From positions 28,801,649 through 28,865,648 of the forward strand of contig NC_081142.1 in NCBI RefSeq assembly GCF_958295425.1: 64,000 bases of DNA, in the 5' to 3' direction. The first letter of the stretch is position 1, and every line of letters starts with the position of its first letter. Source of the stretch: Solea solea. Taxonomy: Eukaryota; Chordata; Actinopteri; Pleuronectiformes; Soleidae. Positions 24,858-58,797 of this stretch are shown here, one piece after another. The notes under the pieces were generated by a model that saw only the letters and a list, made by a program, of their open reading frames with translations, was not told where the DNA came from and did no database searches. The position numbers were made by a program, and so were the translations under genes.

Positions 24858-25417
24858 CGGTGGCTCGTAAGTTCAAAACAATGTTACAAAATTTGAAACA
24901 AATTTACATTCAGGACAAAAAGATTTGAAGCACTTTTACAAATCCTGAAAGAAATGAACAAACCTTGAAAGACGTGTACATAGGAGGTTATTAGGGATGA
25001 GTGAAAGTGTTGTAACTGTGTCAGCACTTTACAAAATATGAAACACTTTCTTTTTTTTCCCAACGTTTAGACAAATTTTGAAAATGTGAAACATTTAGAA
25101 AATCCAGAAATAATCTAAAAATGTAAATTTGTCTCAACTTTTGAAAATTTGTTTCTGCAATTTCCTAGAAGTTCCTAGAACACATTTTACAAAATTTGAA
25201 AATACAAAATATGAAACAAAATTACACAAGTTCAGACAAATTTACATTTTTGAAAATATATACTTTTTCACAAATCACAAAATAAATGATAAATAAATGT
25301 AATTTTGTTTCAAGTTTTGTAAAAAATAAAAAAATAAATTGGGATTTGTAAAATGTAATTTAACTTTGTTTTGTCCTGAATGTAAACGTAATATTGTTTT
25401 GCTCTTACAGGCCACCG
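24858..25417. mobile_element. TA-flanked MITE with CGGTGGC ends
   Basis: The ends CGGTGGCTCGTAAG and inverse CGGTGGCCTGTAAGAG lie between TA dinucleotides (24856-24857, 25418-25419). The arms continue with ACATTCAGGACAAAA in inverse orientation. The interior is AT-rich, with repeated AATTTGAAA-type words. It is 560 bp and has no coding capacity. Confidence 0.75.
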
Positions 25418-25712
25418 TAGATACACACTCTGACATTAAGAACAGTGTGATGGTCGCTGATTGCAACTCTTAAACAGGACTTGATATTTAAAAAACTATT
25501 ACTATAAATACTATATTTATCTCACCGGAAAATAAAGAAAACATTTGACAAACATAATAAAAACTTAAATTGGTCTATGGACCTTTCTTGAAGTTAACGT
25601 CATATAACTTTAGACTGAGTTTTAGGTGTCACCATTTGAAGTAAAGTTTGTCAAAAATGTTGTTGTTTAAGTTATTTTTGCGGCAAAAAAGTTGAGCATG
25701 TCAATAAGAAGG

Positions 25713-25731
25713 ACTACACTACCCACAATCC
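25713..25731. promoter_or_regulatory. Possible ZNF143/Staf binding site
   Basis: ACTACACTACCCACAATCC resembles the SBS motif ACTACAATTCCCAGAATGC at about 14 of 19 positions. It lies between the convergent ends of podn and slc1a7. Confidence 0.35.
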
Positions 25732-25790
25732 CACAGACTGTATATTAGAAGTAGACTTGGTGATTTTGGGTTTGGTTTCAGGACAGTTAG

Positions 25791-25806
25791 CCACCAGGGG
25801 GCGACT
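25791..25806. promoter_or_regulatory. Possible CTCF binding core
   Basis: CCACCAGGGGGCGACT matches the CTCF core (CCACNAGGGGGCGCT) closely and lies 60 bp from the ZNF143-like site. Confidence 0.4.
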
Positions 25807-25819
25807 CTGGTATTTAGCT

Positions 25820-26942
25820 TAGAATGTTGACTTAATTTAAAAAAAAAATTGAAAACATATTCCCAAGAAGTTAATGTCTCACTCACTAGTTTCAGCTCTT
25901 CTTCAATTGAACGTGATGACAGTTTTGTTATTTACATTCACATTCAGTGGAAAACAGACGATCAATTATGACAAATGTGAGTGTGATTGACGGCTGTATC
26001 GTCCAATAGGAGCCTGAATAATGTTCGTAAAACACTGACATGGTGCCGGTGAAAATCACCAGAAAACATCTCACGTGTTACGTTCCGACCTTTTCTCCGT
26101 CCGTCTGTCTGTCTGTTTTTAAGGACTTTTCACTTTGCCTTGTCTTCACTGCAGACCCTTTCTGTGTGATGCAGATTTTCTCACTAATTTTAGCAAAGGG
26201 AGCCCAAATTTTTGAGCACTTTACCCTGAGGACCGTGCGTTGAATCTGAGTTGATTTTAAAATCGTGGGAGACCACAGACGCTTTTATCCTGAGAAAGCA
26301 CAGACTAGACGATCCAGTCCAGACCAGGACCACACACTTGGAGTTAAGCCAAACTATTTCCCAGGGAGGAGATCGCAGGGATTTGGGATCTCACAGAATC
26401 TCGCGTGATTTAACGTGATTTCAGACTGTCAGTGTTGTCAGTTAACAGCTGTTGTGTGAGCAATGTTTTGTGCTGGTATTTGATGAAGTCATAGCTGAGA
26501 AGACTGAATCAACTCGTCTTGCATCTAAACTAAAGAACGCAAACATCTCAATCTCATTGGCTAATGCGGGGTCCCCAATCATTGTTTGAAATCGGGAGGA
26601 CTCCAGCGCATTCGTTAAAAACGCGCCTCACTTTTACAGGATGATTTGGATGTCTTGTAACAGCCTTTAAAAATCTGAAGACACCCACGATTGTCAGAAG
26701 AACAAGATCGGGACCTAAATCTGGCCAATTATCTTTTAGTGTGGGGCGGGGCTTTAGGTGAAGATCAGGAAAGTTAGAACAAAAGTGACTTAAAAATTGA
26801 TAACAGCACCGATTTAATTTTCCACATGTTAGCATTTAAGTGCTGAGCAATGCTAGAAAAGTGATATGAACAAGTAAACAAAAACAGGAACATCGCTCGC
26901 TTCACTTTATGACAGTCATTAAAAACGTTTAAAACACTAGTT
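25820..26942. other. Intergenic region between convergent podn and slc1a7
   Basis: No gene, RNA or clear repeat is seen. The open frames here are short, without recognisable motifs, and look like chance. Confidence 0.4.
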
Positions 26943-26948
26943 TTTATT
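26943..26948 (-). promoter_or_regulatory. slc1a7: Possible slc1a7 poly(A) signal
   Basis: AATAAA on the minus strand, about 270 nt downstream of the slc1a7 stop codon. Other AT-rich hexamers are nearby, so this is only a candidate. Confidence 0.35.
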
Positions 26949-27218
26949 CAAATCAGACAAAAATAAATAAATCATATAAAATGTAGAACAGTTCATCAAC
27001 TTTCTTTGACGTCCTCACACCCGTGAGGTACGAGTTCATGTCCAAGAGTTTTATGAAGACAACTGTACTTTTTCGTTCTTTCTGCGTCTTAAATTCCATC
27101 GTTCAGTCGGATTAAAACTCGGCTGCTTCGATGAAAAGTCGTCAGAGACCGGTGTAAACGTTCCAGGACCTCGTCGTATCACATGTCCTCTGACGACTCG
27201 GTGGACGTAAGCAGGAGG

Positions 27219-49164
<21,946 letters not shown>

Positions 49165-49822
49165 GAGTCCGTCCTCTCAGTGACCCATAAATGTGAGGAT
49201 GACAAACCAGGAGGGCGGGGGGGGGGGGGTATTGGGGGTGATGAGAGGATGAAAATCAATGACAATGAGTGAATGAATGAAGGGGGGGAAAAACCTCCAG
49301 GACAGGATGTTTCACTGCGTCCCTCTCATCCTCTCACTGCGGCGATAAGAAGATCCTCTCACTTTACACACAACGGCCACCCTCCCCCCTGGCTCCACCC
49401 ACCAGCTGCCTGGATGTGGAAAGCGTTGACCCTCGGCCGGGGGGAGGAACAGCTGGCAGCCGTATCCCTGGAGGAGGAGGAAGAGGAAGAGGAGGAGGAG
49501 GGATAACATCCTAATAATCCTGTTAGAGCACTACTGTATTAAACAGGTCTGAGGCCGGATTAAAGATCCACGATGTATGAGTACGACGACAGAGTCACAG
49601 GCCCCGCCCACACTAAGGCTTTAAAAATGTACAACACAGACCAACAGAGACAGAAAGTAACAATATATGTTGTCTAACCAACAGGGGGCGACACCAGAAA
49701 AAGAACTCAAATAAAATAACCTGAATTGAAGCCAGTGGGGAACCAACATTAACTTCGGTCAATGTGGAAGAAGAATCTGCACCACAGGAAATTCCCCCAG
49801 CAGTATAGGTCTATAGCAGCAT
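49165..49822. promoter_or_regulatory. slc1a7: slc1a7 upstream region
   Basis: 650 bp between the slc1a7 start and the foldback element: a G-run (49216-49230), (GGA)n purine tract (49470-49502) and no other gene. The promoter should lie here or just beyond, but no core element is evident. Confidence 0.4.
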
Positions 49823-51026
49823 TGTAGAACCTGATAATGTAATAAATCCCTGATAATGTAATAACCCCGATAATGTAATAAAAATTTGCACTTGAGTCCA
49901 TTGAAAATGTAATAAAACCTGATAATGTAATAACTTCCCGATAATGTAATAAAGTGCATTTCCCAATAATGTAATACACTTTTTACCAATAATGTAATAA
50001 AGTATTACATTAACAGGAGGTTATTACATTATCAGGTTAGCCTTCATTTTGCAGGTCCTGATATTGTAATAATTCCCCAATATTGTAATAATTTAACAGC
50101 AGACCACCCGTTACTTGGGTTCAAGTGGTGATACTGTGTAAGCAACGCAAGCTCGAGAGCTCTAGCGCCACCAACAGGACAAAGTTTGACATGCATGTAT
50201 GTACATTAAATTTTGACTTGTTCATCCGTTTTTCACAAACGATGTATCACTGGAACCCTTGGGCCAAGCAGAGTTCAACGCATCCTTAATGTTTTTTTCG
50301 GATATATTGGATTTTCTGCCATCTTTGATTTGATCCATAACCTTTCAAAGGCTTCTCTTTTCCCACATTTTGTGTAATCTTCTCAAAACATCGTTCAGAT
50401 GATCTTCAGACCATGCCACACGAATGCATTCAACGTCTTGAAATTCAAAGGCACTTGGCCGTGGCAGCCAATCAAACATGACGTTGAGGTCACCAAACAG
50501 GAAGTAAGCCAATTTCTCTGCAACCCTTTAACATATTTAACCATAGATTCATGACATCATCCTGGGGATACCACAAAAAATGGTGACCTTTGACCTCTGG
50601 GGGCGCTAAACCCGCTCCTTTCAGAACGCTCGGTTTTGTGCATGGTCCCTTTATATGCAAATGAGACACAGGCAAACACACACCCACTTCTTCCAGGGGG
50701 TTTGTGATTTGTCCTATTTACAGCGCTCACTCGCTCAGCTCCTGTTCCCTCCGCTTTATTCCTCTCCCACTCCCTCCACTAGTGCCACTGTTCTTGCAAG
50801 CCGAACAGTGCCGAACTGTAAATCAGTTAAAAACACTTAGGGACAGCACAGCTGATCGCCACCGCCGATCACCACGGCTGATCGCCAGCGGCGAGCTGCA
50901 TAAACTGCCGCTGTATGTGACTGTATCAGACTGAGTCTGTGCTCCGGTCATGGAGGACGTACTGAACAAATATCTTTAATTAGGACGTGTCAGAATGGTC
51001 AGTTATGACCTCTATTTGACCTTTTC

Positions 51027-51290
51027 TTAAAAATGTGTGTGTTTGTACGTCGGTGAAATACGGTCACTGACTAAATACGGCGACCGCTGGCCGCAGTCTG
51101 ATGTGAAGTGGTGCGAACACACAAACACACGTTTGCTGACTTTATCCGGAACATTAGCTTCATATATAAAATCCTCTGAGGCTGGAAGTTTGTGTAAAAC
51201 ACTGTGCTCCACTGTGCAGCCACCAACAGCACACTTGTCCCTCTGCGTTGACATAATAACGCTCTTCCTCCCTCGCCTGCACTCTCGCAT
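51027..51290 (-). pseudogene. THAP zinc-finger fragment
   Basis: An 87-codon frame with MSTQRDKCAVGGC, LHKLPASEDF, then VCSHHFTSDC: the C-x4-C ... C-x2-H pattern and HF(T)SDC of THAP DNA-binding domains, found in P-element-like, Kolobok-type and some host proteins. The middle is shorter than usual, the conserved Trp is missing and no transposase follows, so it is a remnant. Confidence 0.6.
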
Positions 51291-51303
51291 TTTATAGGGA
51301 CCA

Positions 51304-51368
51304 GGTGGAGCTAAGGTGGAGCTAAGGTGGAGCTAAGGTGGTGCTAAGGTGGAGCTAAGGTGGAGCTC
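51304..51368. repeat. 11-bp tandem repeat (AGGTGGAGCTA)
   Basis: Six units, one with GGTGGTGCTA. Confidence 0.92.
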
Positions 51369-52789
51369 TCCAAGTAAACTTACTGGTGGGTGGTAACATT
51401 CGCGGTGAAATGCGCATGCTGCCGTCATAAGCGCAGGGAATTCAACATTGCGTGTTTTATCGCCTATACTTACACTAAGGGGGACCACGAAAACATGACT
51501 GAGTATTCTTTTTCCACACTTTGGCGACTAGTGTCGCCTCCAGAGTCCCAAATATAAGTATTAAAATGGTTAAAAAGTTGATTTTGCATAATATGTCCCC
51601 TTTAATTTAAACACACAACAGTACACACACAACACACAAGTAACTTATATCCAGAAAAGCAACCTCATTTTAAAGCCATCATTTTAGAACTTAGAACTCT
51701 ATGGTTGATGTCTTCATCATGACTATTTTTAACATGGATTTGAACTTTCTTTCGGCATCCAGGCCTCCACCACTCCTTGTGGTCTGCAAGTACAAGCATT
51801 TGAACTGGATGGAACATGCTAACATCTGTTTCATAATCCTCGTAATAAGTAATAGATCGACTGTGATATGATCACACTCACTGTGATTATAATGCTCTTA
51901 TAGAGGTCAAAGGTCACCAAGTTATTCGTGCATCATCAGGATGGGGGTCATAAGACTATGTGCCAAGTTTGGTTTGGATAAATAAAAGCAGAGCTATGAG
52001 CGAACTTCCTGTTTAACATCCCCCCAGAGGTCAAAGGTCACCAAATGATGATGTCATGAATCTATGTACCAAGCGTGGTTAAAATATGTTAAAGGCTTGC
52101 AGAGAAATTGGCTTACTTCCTGTTTGGGGACCTCAACGTCATGTTTGATTGGCTGCCACGGCCAAGTGCCTTTGAATTTCAAGATGTTGAATGCATTCGT
52201 GTGGCATGGTCTGAAGATCATTTGAACGATGTTTTGAGAAGATTACACAAAATGTGTGAAAAGAGAAGCCTTTGAAAGGTTATGGATCAAATCAAAGATG
52301 GCAGAAAATCCAATATGGCCGAAAAAAACATTAAGGGTGCGTTGAACTCGGCTTGGCCCAAGGGTTCCAGTGATACATCGTTTGTGAAAAAAGTCAAAAG
52401 TTAATGTACATACATGCATGTCCAACTTTGTCCTGTTGGTGGCGCTAGAGCTCTCGAGCTTGCGTTGCTTACTGAGTATCACCACTTGAACCCAAGTAAC
52501 GGGTGGTCTGCTGTTAAATTATTACAATATTGGGGAATTATTACATTATCAGGACCTGTGAAATGAAGGCTAACCTGATAATGTAATAACCTCCTGATAA
52601 TGTAATACTTTATTACATTATTGGTAAAAAGTGTATTACATTATTGGGAAATGCACTTTATTACATTATCGGGAAGTTATTACATTATCAGGTTTTATTA
52701 CATTTTCAATGGACTCAAGTGCAAATTTTTTATTACATTATCGGGGATTTATTACATTATCAGGTTCTACAAGCATAACTAATGACGCA

Positions 52790-53230
52790 TTTCCACCGGC
52801 TCTACTCGCCTCGCCTCGGCACGACATGGCACGATTAGGTTGCATCTCCACTACAAAAAAGTACCTACTTAACGTGGGCGGAGTCATCACTGCACGGCTG
52901 AGTGAAACTGCGGTGATTTCGTTTTATACACAACACACATACACACACACAGACACACAAGTGACTAGTGACTTTACACCAGACTTCTGTAGTTGTTGGA
53001 GATTAACCCACGTTTTTAGGATTGTTAAGTAATTTTAATTTATCTACAGTTCGGCGCTGTTCAGCTTGATTTGTGTGTGGGACGTGTCTTCCTGTGACGG
53101 GACTCTGGCCAGTCTGTGGCCGGCAGTCTGACCAATCATCGCATAGTACCTACTTAGCACGCTTGGAACCTGGCCGGAACAGGTACCTGGTACTAAAAAT
53201 AGTACCAGGTACCTTGAAATGCTGTGAAAT
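52790..53230. mobile_element. MITE family B copy with perfect terminal hairpin
   Basis: Abuts foldback copy 2. Ends in a palindrome: AGGTACCTGGTACT (53181-53194), a six-base AT loop, and its exact inverse (53201-53214). Confidence 0.65.
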
Positions 53231-53816
53231 ATCCAATCCAATCCAATATATGATATCCAAAATATCATTGTTAATATCTGTAATTGGAAGATTACGATGG
53301 ATTATCAAGATTTGATTTTAATTTCTTATCCCTAACAGTTTATTTTTCATGAACTATCTGACTTTTTTCTCCGAAGTTCACTGGCCCCCAGGTCATTCTG
53401 AGTTAGAGTCTAGATTATTTAGACTTTAGACACTGTTTACACTATGAACTGTAGTTTGTATAGTGTCTTATATTTGTATCTAAGGTATTTTTTACATTTC
53501 CTCTGAAGGTTACACAACAGTTTCCTTGTATGAGCACAAAAATAATACAGCATCTTTCCTGGGAAAAGCTTTTAGCTGCAAAAACATCTCAAACATGTGA
53601 AGGACTGATGTGAGTTGGACCAAACATCATCTAATTTAAACTAATAATAAAGTTGCTGAGCAACATCGAAAACAACATCCCCTTCCTGAAGAACAACAAA
53701 TTAGTAAGAAAGAAATAGTCATTCGATAATGGAAACATGGCTGCCAGCATGGACACACGAGAAAAACAACCATTTTTTAACCACAAATTAATCTAAGAAC
53801 ATGTTTTTATCTCACA
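53231..53816. other. Intergenic stretch without recognisable features
   Basis: AT-rich and without repeats or coding signals that I can recognise. Confidence 0.4.
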
Positions 53817-54072
53817 GACTTTTCCAACAGGACAGTAAAGTTTGTAAACCACTCACTCTCCCACACCAAAGTCCAGAGAGAAAACAGTGATTTTAGCTCA
53901 CAGGGAAACAGGAGCTGCTGGTCCTCTGCTGCCTCGTGTGGTCACTTTTTGGTATTTAAGTAAATAAAAGAATTTAAAATGAGGATTTAAAATGCCAAAC
54001 CAAAAAAACAGCACATTTAAACTTAGTGATGGAGGCAGCAGTGGATCAACAACTCCTGTGTGTGTGTGTGTG
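53817..54072. mobile_element. MITE family A, left part (split by the LTR element)
   Basis: Starts at the TIR tip ACTTTTCCAACAGGA and runs through both inner blocks to a GTGTG run. The right arm resumes at 59050-59130. Confidence 0.85.
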
Positions 54073-54523
54073 TGTTATGATCTGTCACCTCCGTTAAGTA
54101 TCTTGTTTTGTTTCTCCCTTCATGTTCCATGTCTTGTCTTCCTGTTTTATTTTGAAATCACTCACCCTTGTCTCTGTTTCAGGTTCCTGTCTACCCCGCC
54201 CCCTTCCTCGTCTGCATGCACCTGATCCCTGATTGTGTCTTCCACACCTGCATCCTATCACTCCCTAATCAAGCACTGCTTATATTCCCCTCTGTGTCTT
54301 GTCTCGTCGCCAGTTCGTTGTAGTTCATAGCTCACGTTCTAGCACTCTTGTTTCACAGCCATAGTTTAGTCTTCTCATGTTTTTGAACCTTGCCTGCCTT
54401 TTTTGACCTTTTTTGACGTTTTTGTACCTCTGCCTGATCTCTTTGACCTCTCGTGTACCGAACCTCTGCCTGGATTCTGCCTGGATTTGAGTCCACTGTT
54501 CTGCTTTGCCATAGTTCACAACA
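54073..54523 (+). repeat. 5' LTR (451 bp)
   Basis: TGTTATGATCTG at the start to CATAGTTCACAACA at the end. It carries about 200 bp absent from the 3' LTR, and lacks about 45 bp present there. Confidence 0.88.
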
Positions 54524-54540
54524 GAACGAACTGGCCAGAC

Positions 54541-55515
54541 ATGGACTCAGGGGATTCCGACTCGTTTCGCCAAGCCCTTCGTCACGCTGAGAGAACTGGC
54601 GACACGCCAGGACTCGATGATGTCATCGGTGGGCTCACAGTTTCAAGAACTACTCTCTCATCTGCCACGAGAAACACCTGCTGAAGCTACGTCTGACCCA
54701 GCCCCATTTCCGGGTCCACACACGGACGCGCTGCTCCCTGCCAATACTGCAAAGCCTTGTCTACAGCTCTCCCGTCCTGAGCGCTTCTCCAGGGAGTCAG
54801 GGGACGTGAGACCCTTGACACAGTGCAAGCTGCACTTTGAGCTACAAATCAGCCTTCCCGACTGACCGGTCCACGGTGGCGTTCATCATCTCCCACCTCA
54901 CAGGACGTGCAGAGGCGTGGGCTACCGCCGAGTGGAGCCGTCGTTCAACAGCCTGCTCTTCCCACGCCAAGTTCACACGGGCACTCAAGCTGATTTTTCA
55001 GTACACCGCGCCAGGCAGGGAAGCTGCTAGATCTCTGCTCACGCTAAGGCAAGGAAGGCACAAGGTAACGGACTATGCCATAGACTTTCGCACCTTCGCC
55101 ACTGAGAGTGGGTGGAACCCTGTCGCCCTATTGGACGCATTTTTTCCAGGGCTCTCGGCGTCTGTGAAGGATCAGCTGATCAACATCGATCTTCCGGAGG
55201 ATCTGGATTCCCTCATCATGCTGGCAGTTAAGATCAACAAGCAACTCACCGAGCGGGACCAGGAGCGGGGACGACTTCGGGCTCGTTTGTCGCCTCACCG
55301 AGGATGGAGGAGCAGCTCCGAGGATCGGCCAAGCCACGTCCGCCAACCAGCAGCCAGTCTGCCTCCGTCTCCCCCTTCCCCACAGGAACCAATGCATCTG
55401 GGACGCGCTCATCTTTCCGCTGAAGAGCGACATCGTCGTCATAGAGGGAAGATGCTTTTACTGCGGTCAACTGGGGCACTTAGTGAGTGCCTGCCACATC
55501 AAGGGGGGCGGGGCA
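54541..55515 (+). pseudogene. Retrotransposon gag remnant
   Basis: The ATG at 54541 opens a short frame that is broken near 54640, again near 54838, and once more near 55440 before the zinc knuckle. Recognisable parts: a capsid-like stretch rich in FTRALKLIFQYT and LLTLRQG, and a CFYCGQLGHLVSAC knuckle (CX2CX4HX4C) near 55452-55495. Gag packages element RNA in this family. The frame breaks are described, not repaired. Confidence 0.82.
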
Positions 55516-55604
55516 AAGCCAAATCAACTGCTCACAGTGAGTCGAAGCCTGGTAATCAGTAACCCAGCCCTGCACCAGCCTCAGGTAAAGATTATTTTCT
55601 GGTT

Positions 55605-57505
55605 CTATCTTCTTGCCTGTATTCATTGACTCTGGTGCAGATGCTAGCATAATGAATTCTTCCCTGGTCAGAAGACTCGGACTGAGAGTTTTCGCACTCC
55701 CACGCTCCCTTGAGGTGAGAGCCGTAGATGGAAGCCCTCTGGGTAGGATTACCCACCACACCCAGTCAGTGACCTTAGTTTTCCCAGACTCTCACACGGA
55801 AAAGCTAAGCTTCCACGTCCTTGACTCAATGGCTCACCAGATTATTTTAGGGCACCCATGGCTGGTCACCCACAATCCTAATTTTGACTGGGTTAGTGGA
55901 AAGATAACCTGCTGGGGCCCGAAATGTGCCAACATCTGTCTGCCAAAAACCCACAGCTCTCTTCCCACTAACCCTGACCTCACCAACGTACCGCCATGCT
56001 ACCACGACCTAGCCAAGGTGTTCAGTAAGGCAAAAGCCACCTCCTTGCCACCTCATCACCCTTATGACTGTGCCATTGACCTGTTACCAGGCAGCACCCC
56101 TCCTAGCGGTAAGCTTTATTCCCTTTCGGCCCCTGAGCGTAGGGGCATGGAGGACTATGTTAGGGAGTCCCTCGCCGCCGGTCTCATCCGTCCCTCCTCC
56201 TCCCCTGCTGGAGCCGGATTCTTCTTTGTGGAGAAGGACAAGACCCTCCTGCCCTGCATAGACTACCGTGGTCTCAATGCCATAACTGTCAAGAACAGGT
56301 ACCCCCTTCCCCTCATCTCCACGGCCTTAGAACTGTTGGAGGGGGCTAAGATCTTCACCAAGTTAGACCTCCGCAATGCTTACCACCTCGTCAGGATCAG
56401 AGAGGGCTGTGAGTGGAAGACCGCTTTCAACACCCCAACAGGACATTATGAGTATCTGGTCATGCCTTTTGGTTTAACTAATGCACCAGCTGTTTTTCGA
56501 AATCTGGTTAACGATGTACTTAGAGATATGCTTAATGTTTTTGTCTTTGTGTATTTAGACGACATCCTGATCTTTTTCCCCGATCTGGAGACTCACACCC
56601 ACCATGTCCACGCTGTGCTTCAGCGGTTACTCCAGAACCAGCTGTTCGTGAAAGTGGAAAAGTGTGAGTTCCACAAGCCCTCGGTCTCGTTCCTTGGGTT
56701 TGTGCTTGCTGAGGGGGAGGTCAGGATGGACCCAGAAAAGGTTGCGGCTGTGGCGGATTGGGCCACTCCCACTTCACGTAAAGAGGTTCAGAGGTTTCTG
56801 GGTTTTGCTAACTTTTACAGAAAATTCATTCGCAATTACAGCACCATTGCCTCACCCCTGCACAATCTCACTTCTCCACACAGACCATTTGTCTGGAGCC
56901 AAGAGTGCGAAACTGCCTTTAAGAGCCTTAAAAGAAGCTTCACCTCCGCCCCTGTCCTCTTCCTGGACCCCAGTCAGCAGTTCGTGGTAGAGGTAGACGC
57001 TTCGGACGTTGGCGTCGGAGCGATCCTCTCCCAATTCAGCCCAAAAGACGGTAAACTTCACCCTTGTGCCTATCTTTCTAAGAAACTCTCCTCGGCCGAA
57101 CGCAATTACGACATTGGTGACCGCGAACTGCTGGCAGTCAAGGTGGCCCTGGAGGAGTGGAGACACTGGCTGGAGGGAGCCTCCCAACCATTTCAGGTTT
57201 GGACTGATCACAAGAATCTTGAATACCTCAAATCCGCTGAGGCTTAACGCAAGGCAGGCTAGATGGGCTATTTTCTTTAGCTGCTTTAACTTTACCCTCT
57301 CCTACAGACCTGGTTCCAAGAATCTTAAGCCTGACTCCCTGTCCCGAATTTTCGCCCATGACCAAGTAAACTCAGAATCCAAAACGATCCTACCCGCAAC
57401 ATGCTTTATATCAGTTCTCTCATGGGAGATAGAGGGTAAGGTTAAGGTGTCACTGCCCCCCTCAGATTGTCCTGCGGACAAGCTTTTTGTTGTTCAGGGG
57501 GGGAA
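55605..57505 (+). pseudogene. Retrotransposon protease, reverse transcriptase and RNase H remnant
   Basis: Open from 55613 to 57247. Protease motif [13 protein letters not shown] motifs MPFGLTNAP and [10 protein letters not shown] (the YLDD active site), and RNase H start [14 protein letters not shown] with DHKNLEYL near the end. A frame break near 57240 separates the last RNase H part, and another near 57505 the integrase. The RT core itself looks intact. Confidence 0.88.
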
Positions 57506-58766
57506 GTGATTCATTGGGCTCACACCAACAAGACTGTCTGTCATCCGGGTATAAAAAAGACCTTGTTTGTTGTACAACAACGTTTTTGGTGGCCTAAAAT
57601 GGTCTCCGATGTTTCCAATTATGTCAATGCCTGTGCTGTTTGTGCTACTAACAAAACCTCTCATCAGAAACCGTCAGGAGAACTCAGGCCCTGCCAATCC
57701 CTCAACACCCCTACTCCCACATCTCCATGGACTTTGTCACAGGACTCCCACCTTCGTACGGTAACACTGTGGTTTTGACGGTGGTGGACAGATTCTCTAA
57801 AATGGTTCACTTTGTTCCCCTGCAAAAGCTTCCCTCCGCCAAGGAAACGGAGGAGGTCATGTTGAATAACATTTTTAGGATACATGGTTTCCCTATAGAC
57901 ATTGTTTCAGACCGAGGTCCCCAGTTCTTCTCACACTTTTGGAAGGAGTTCTGCAGTCTTCTTGGGGCCACAGTCAGCCTCTCCTCAGGCTTCCATCCTC
58001 AGACCAATGGCCAATTGGAGCGCCTAAACCAGGAGTTGGAGACTGGCCTCCGCATCACCGCCTCCCAGGACCCTGAAACCTGGTCCCAAAGACTGGTTTG
58101 GGTCGAGTTTGCCCACAACTCGCTCCCCTGTTCATCCACTGGTCTGGCCCCTTCCACATTGTCCACGGTTACCAACCATCTCTCTTCCCCTCCACAGACC
58201 TCTGTGCCCTCCGCATTGGCCTTGGTGAGACGCTGCAGGAGAACCTGGGAGCGGGTCCGCCAGAACCTCCTTCGGCAGTCCAAGTCCTACAGGGCAGCCG
58301 TGGATCGCAAAAGGACCCTTGCCCCACACTATCGCAGCGGCCAAAGAGTGTGGTTATCCACCAAGAACCTGCCTCTTCGGGTGGACTCCAAGAAGCACGC
58401 TCCCAGGTTTGTTGGTCCATTTCCCATCGCCAAGGTGATCAACCCTGTCTCTGTCCAGCTCAAACTACCAAGGTCAATGTGGGTGCACCCCACCTGCCAC
58501 GTCAAACCCGTCATGACCAGTCCTCTCGTCCCTCCGGCCAAACCCCCTCCTCCCACCCGATTCATCGACAGTGACCCAGTGTTTACCGTCAAGAAGCTCC
58601 TGTCTTCTCGCCGTCGGGGCCGGGGGCTCCAGTACCTAGTGGACTGGGAGGGCTATGGGCCTGAGGAGCGCTCCTGGGTTCCTTCCAGGTTCATCTTGGA
58701 CCCTTCCCTCATCCGGGACGTTCATGCCGCCCCCCCTGACGCGCCTGGGCCTTCAGGAGCCAGCCC

Positions 58767-58797
<31 letters not shown>

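Larger units (their letters stand above)
50608..51600 (-). mobile_element. Insertion with THAP-like fragment inside foldback copy 2
   Basis: About 1 kb, absent from copy 1. It ends in TTGCATAATATGTCCCCTTT, a common end sequence of fish DNA elements. Clean terminal repeats or target duplication could not be fixed by eye. A CpG-rich interior contains the THAP-like frame and an 11-bp array. Confidence 0.6.
49823..52771. mobile_element. Foldback DNA element, copy 2 (5-bp TSD)
   Basis: Same TGTAGAACCTGATAATG tips and about 780-bp arms as copy 1 (left to about 50606, right from about 52030), flanked by AGCAT at 49818-49822 and 52772-52776. The loop shares 51600-51780 with copy 1 (AACTTATATCCAGAAAAGCA) but carries a different insertion (about 50608-51600) in place of the hAT. 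Confidence 0.87.
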
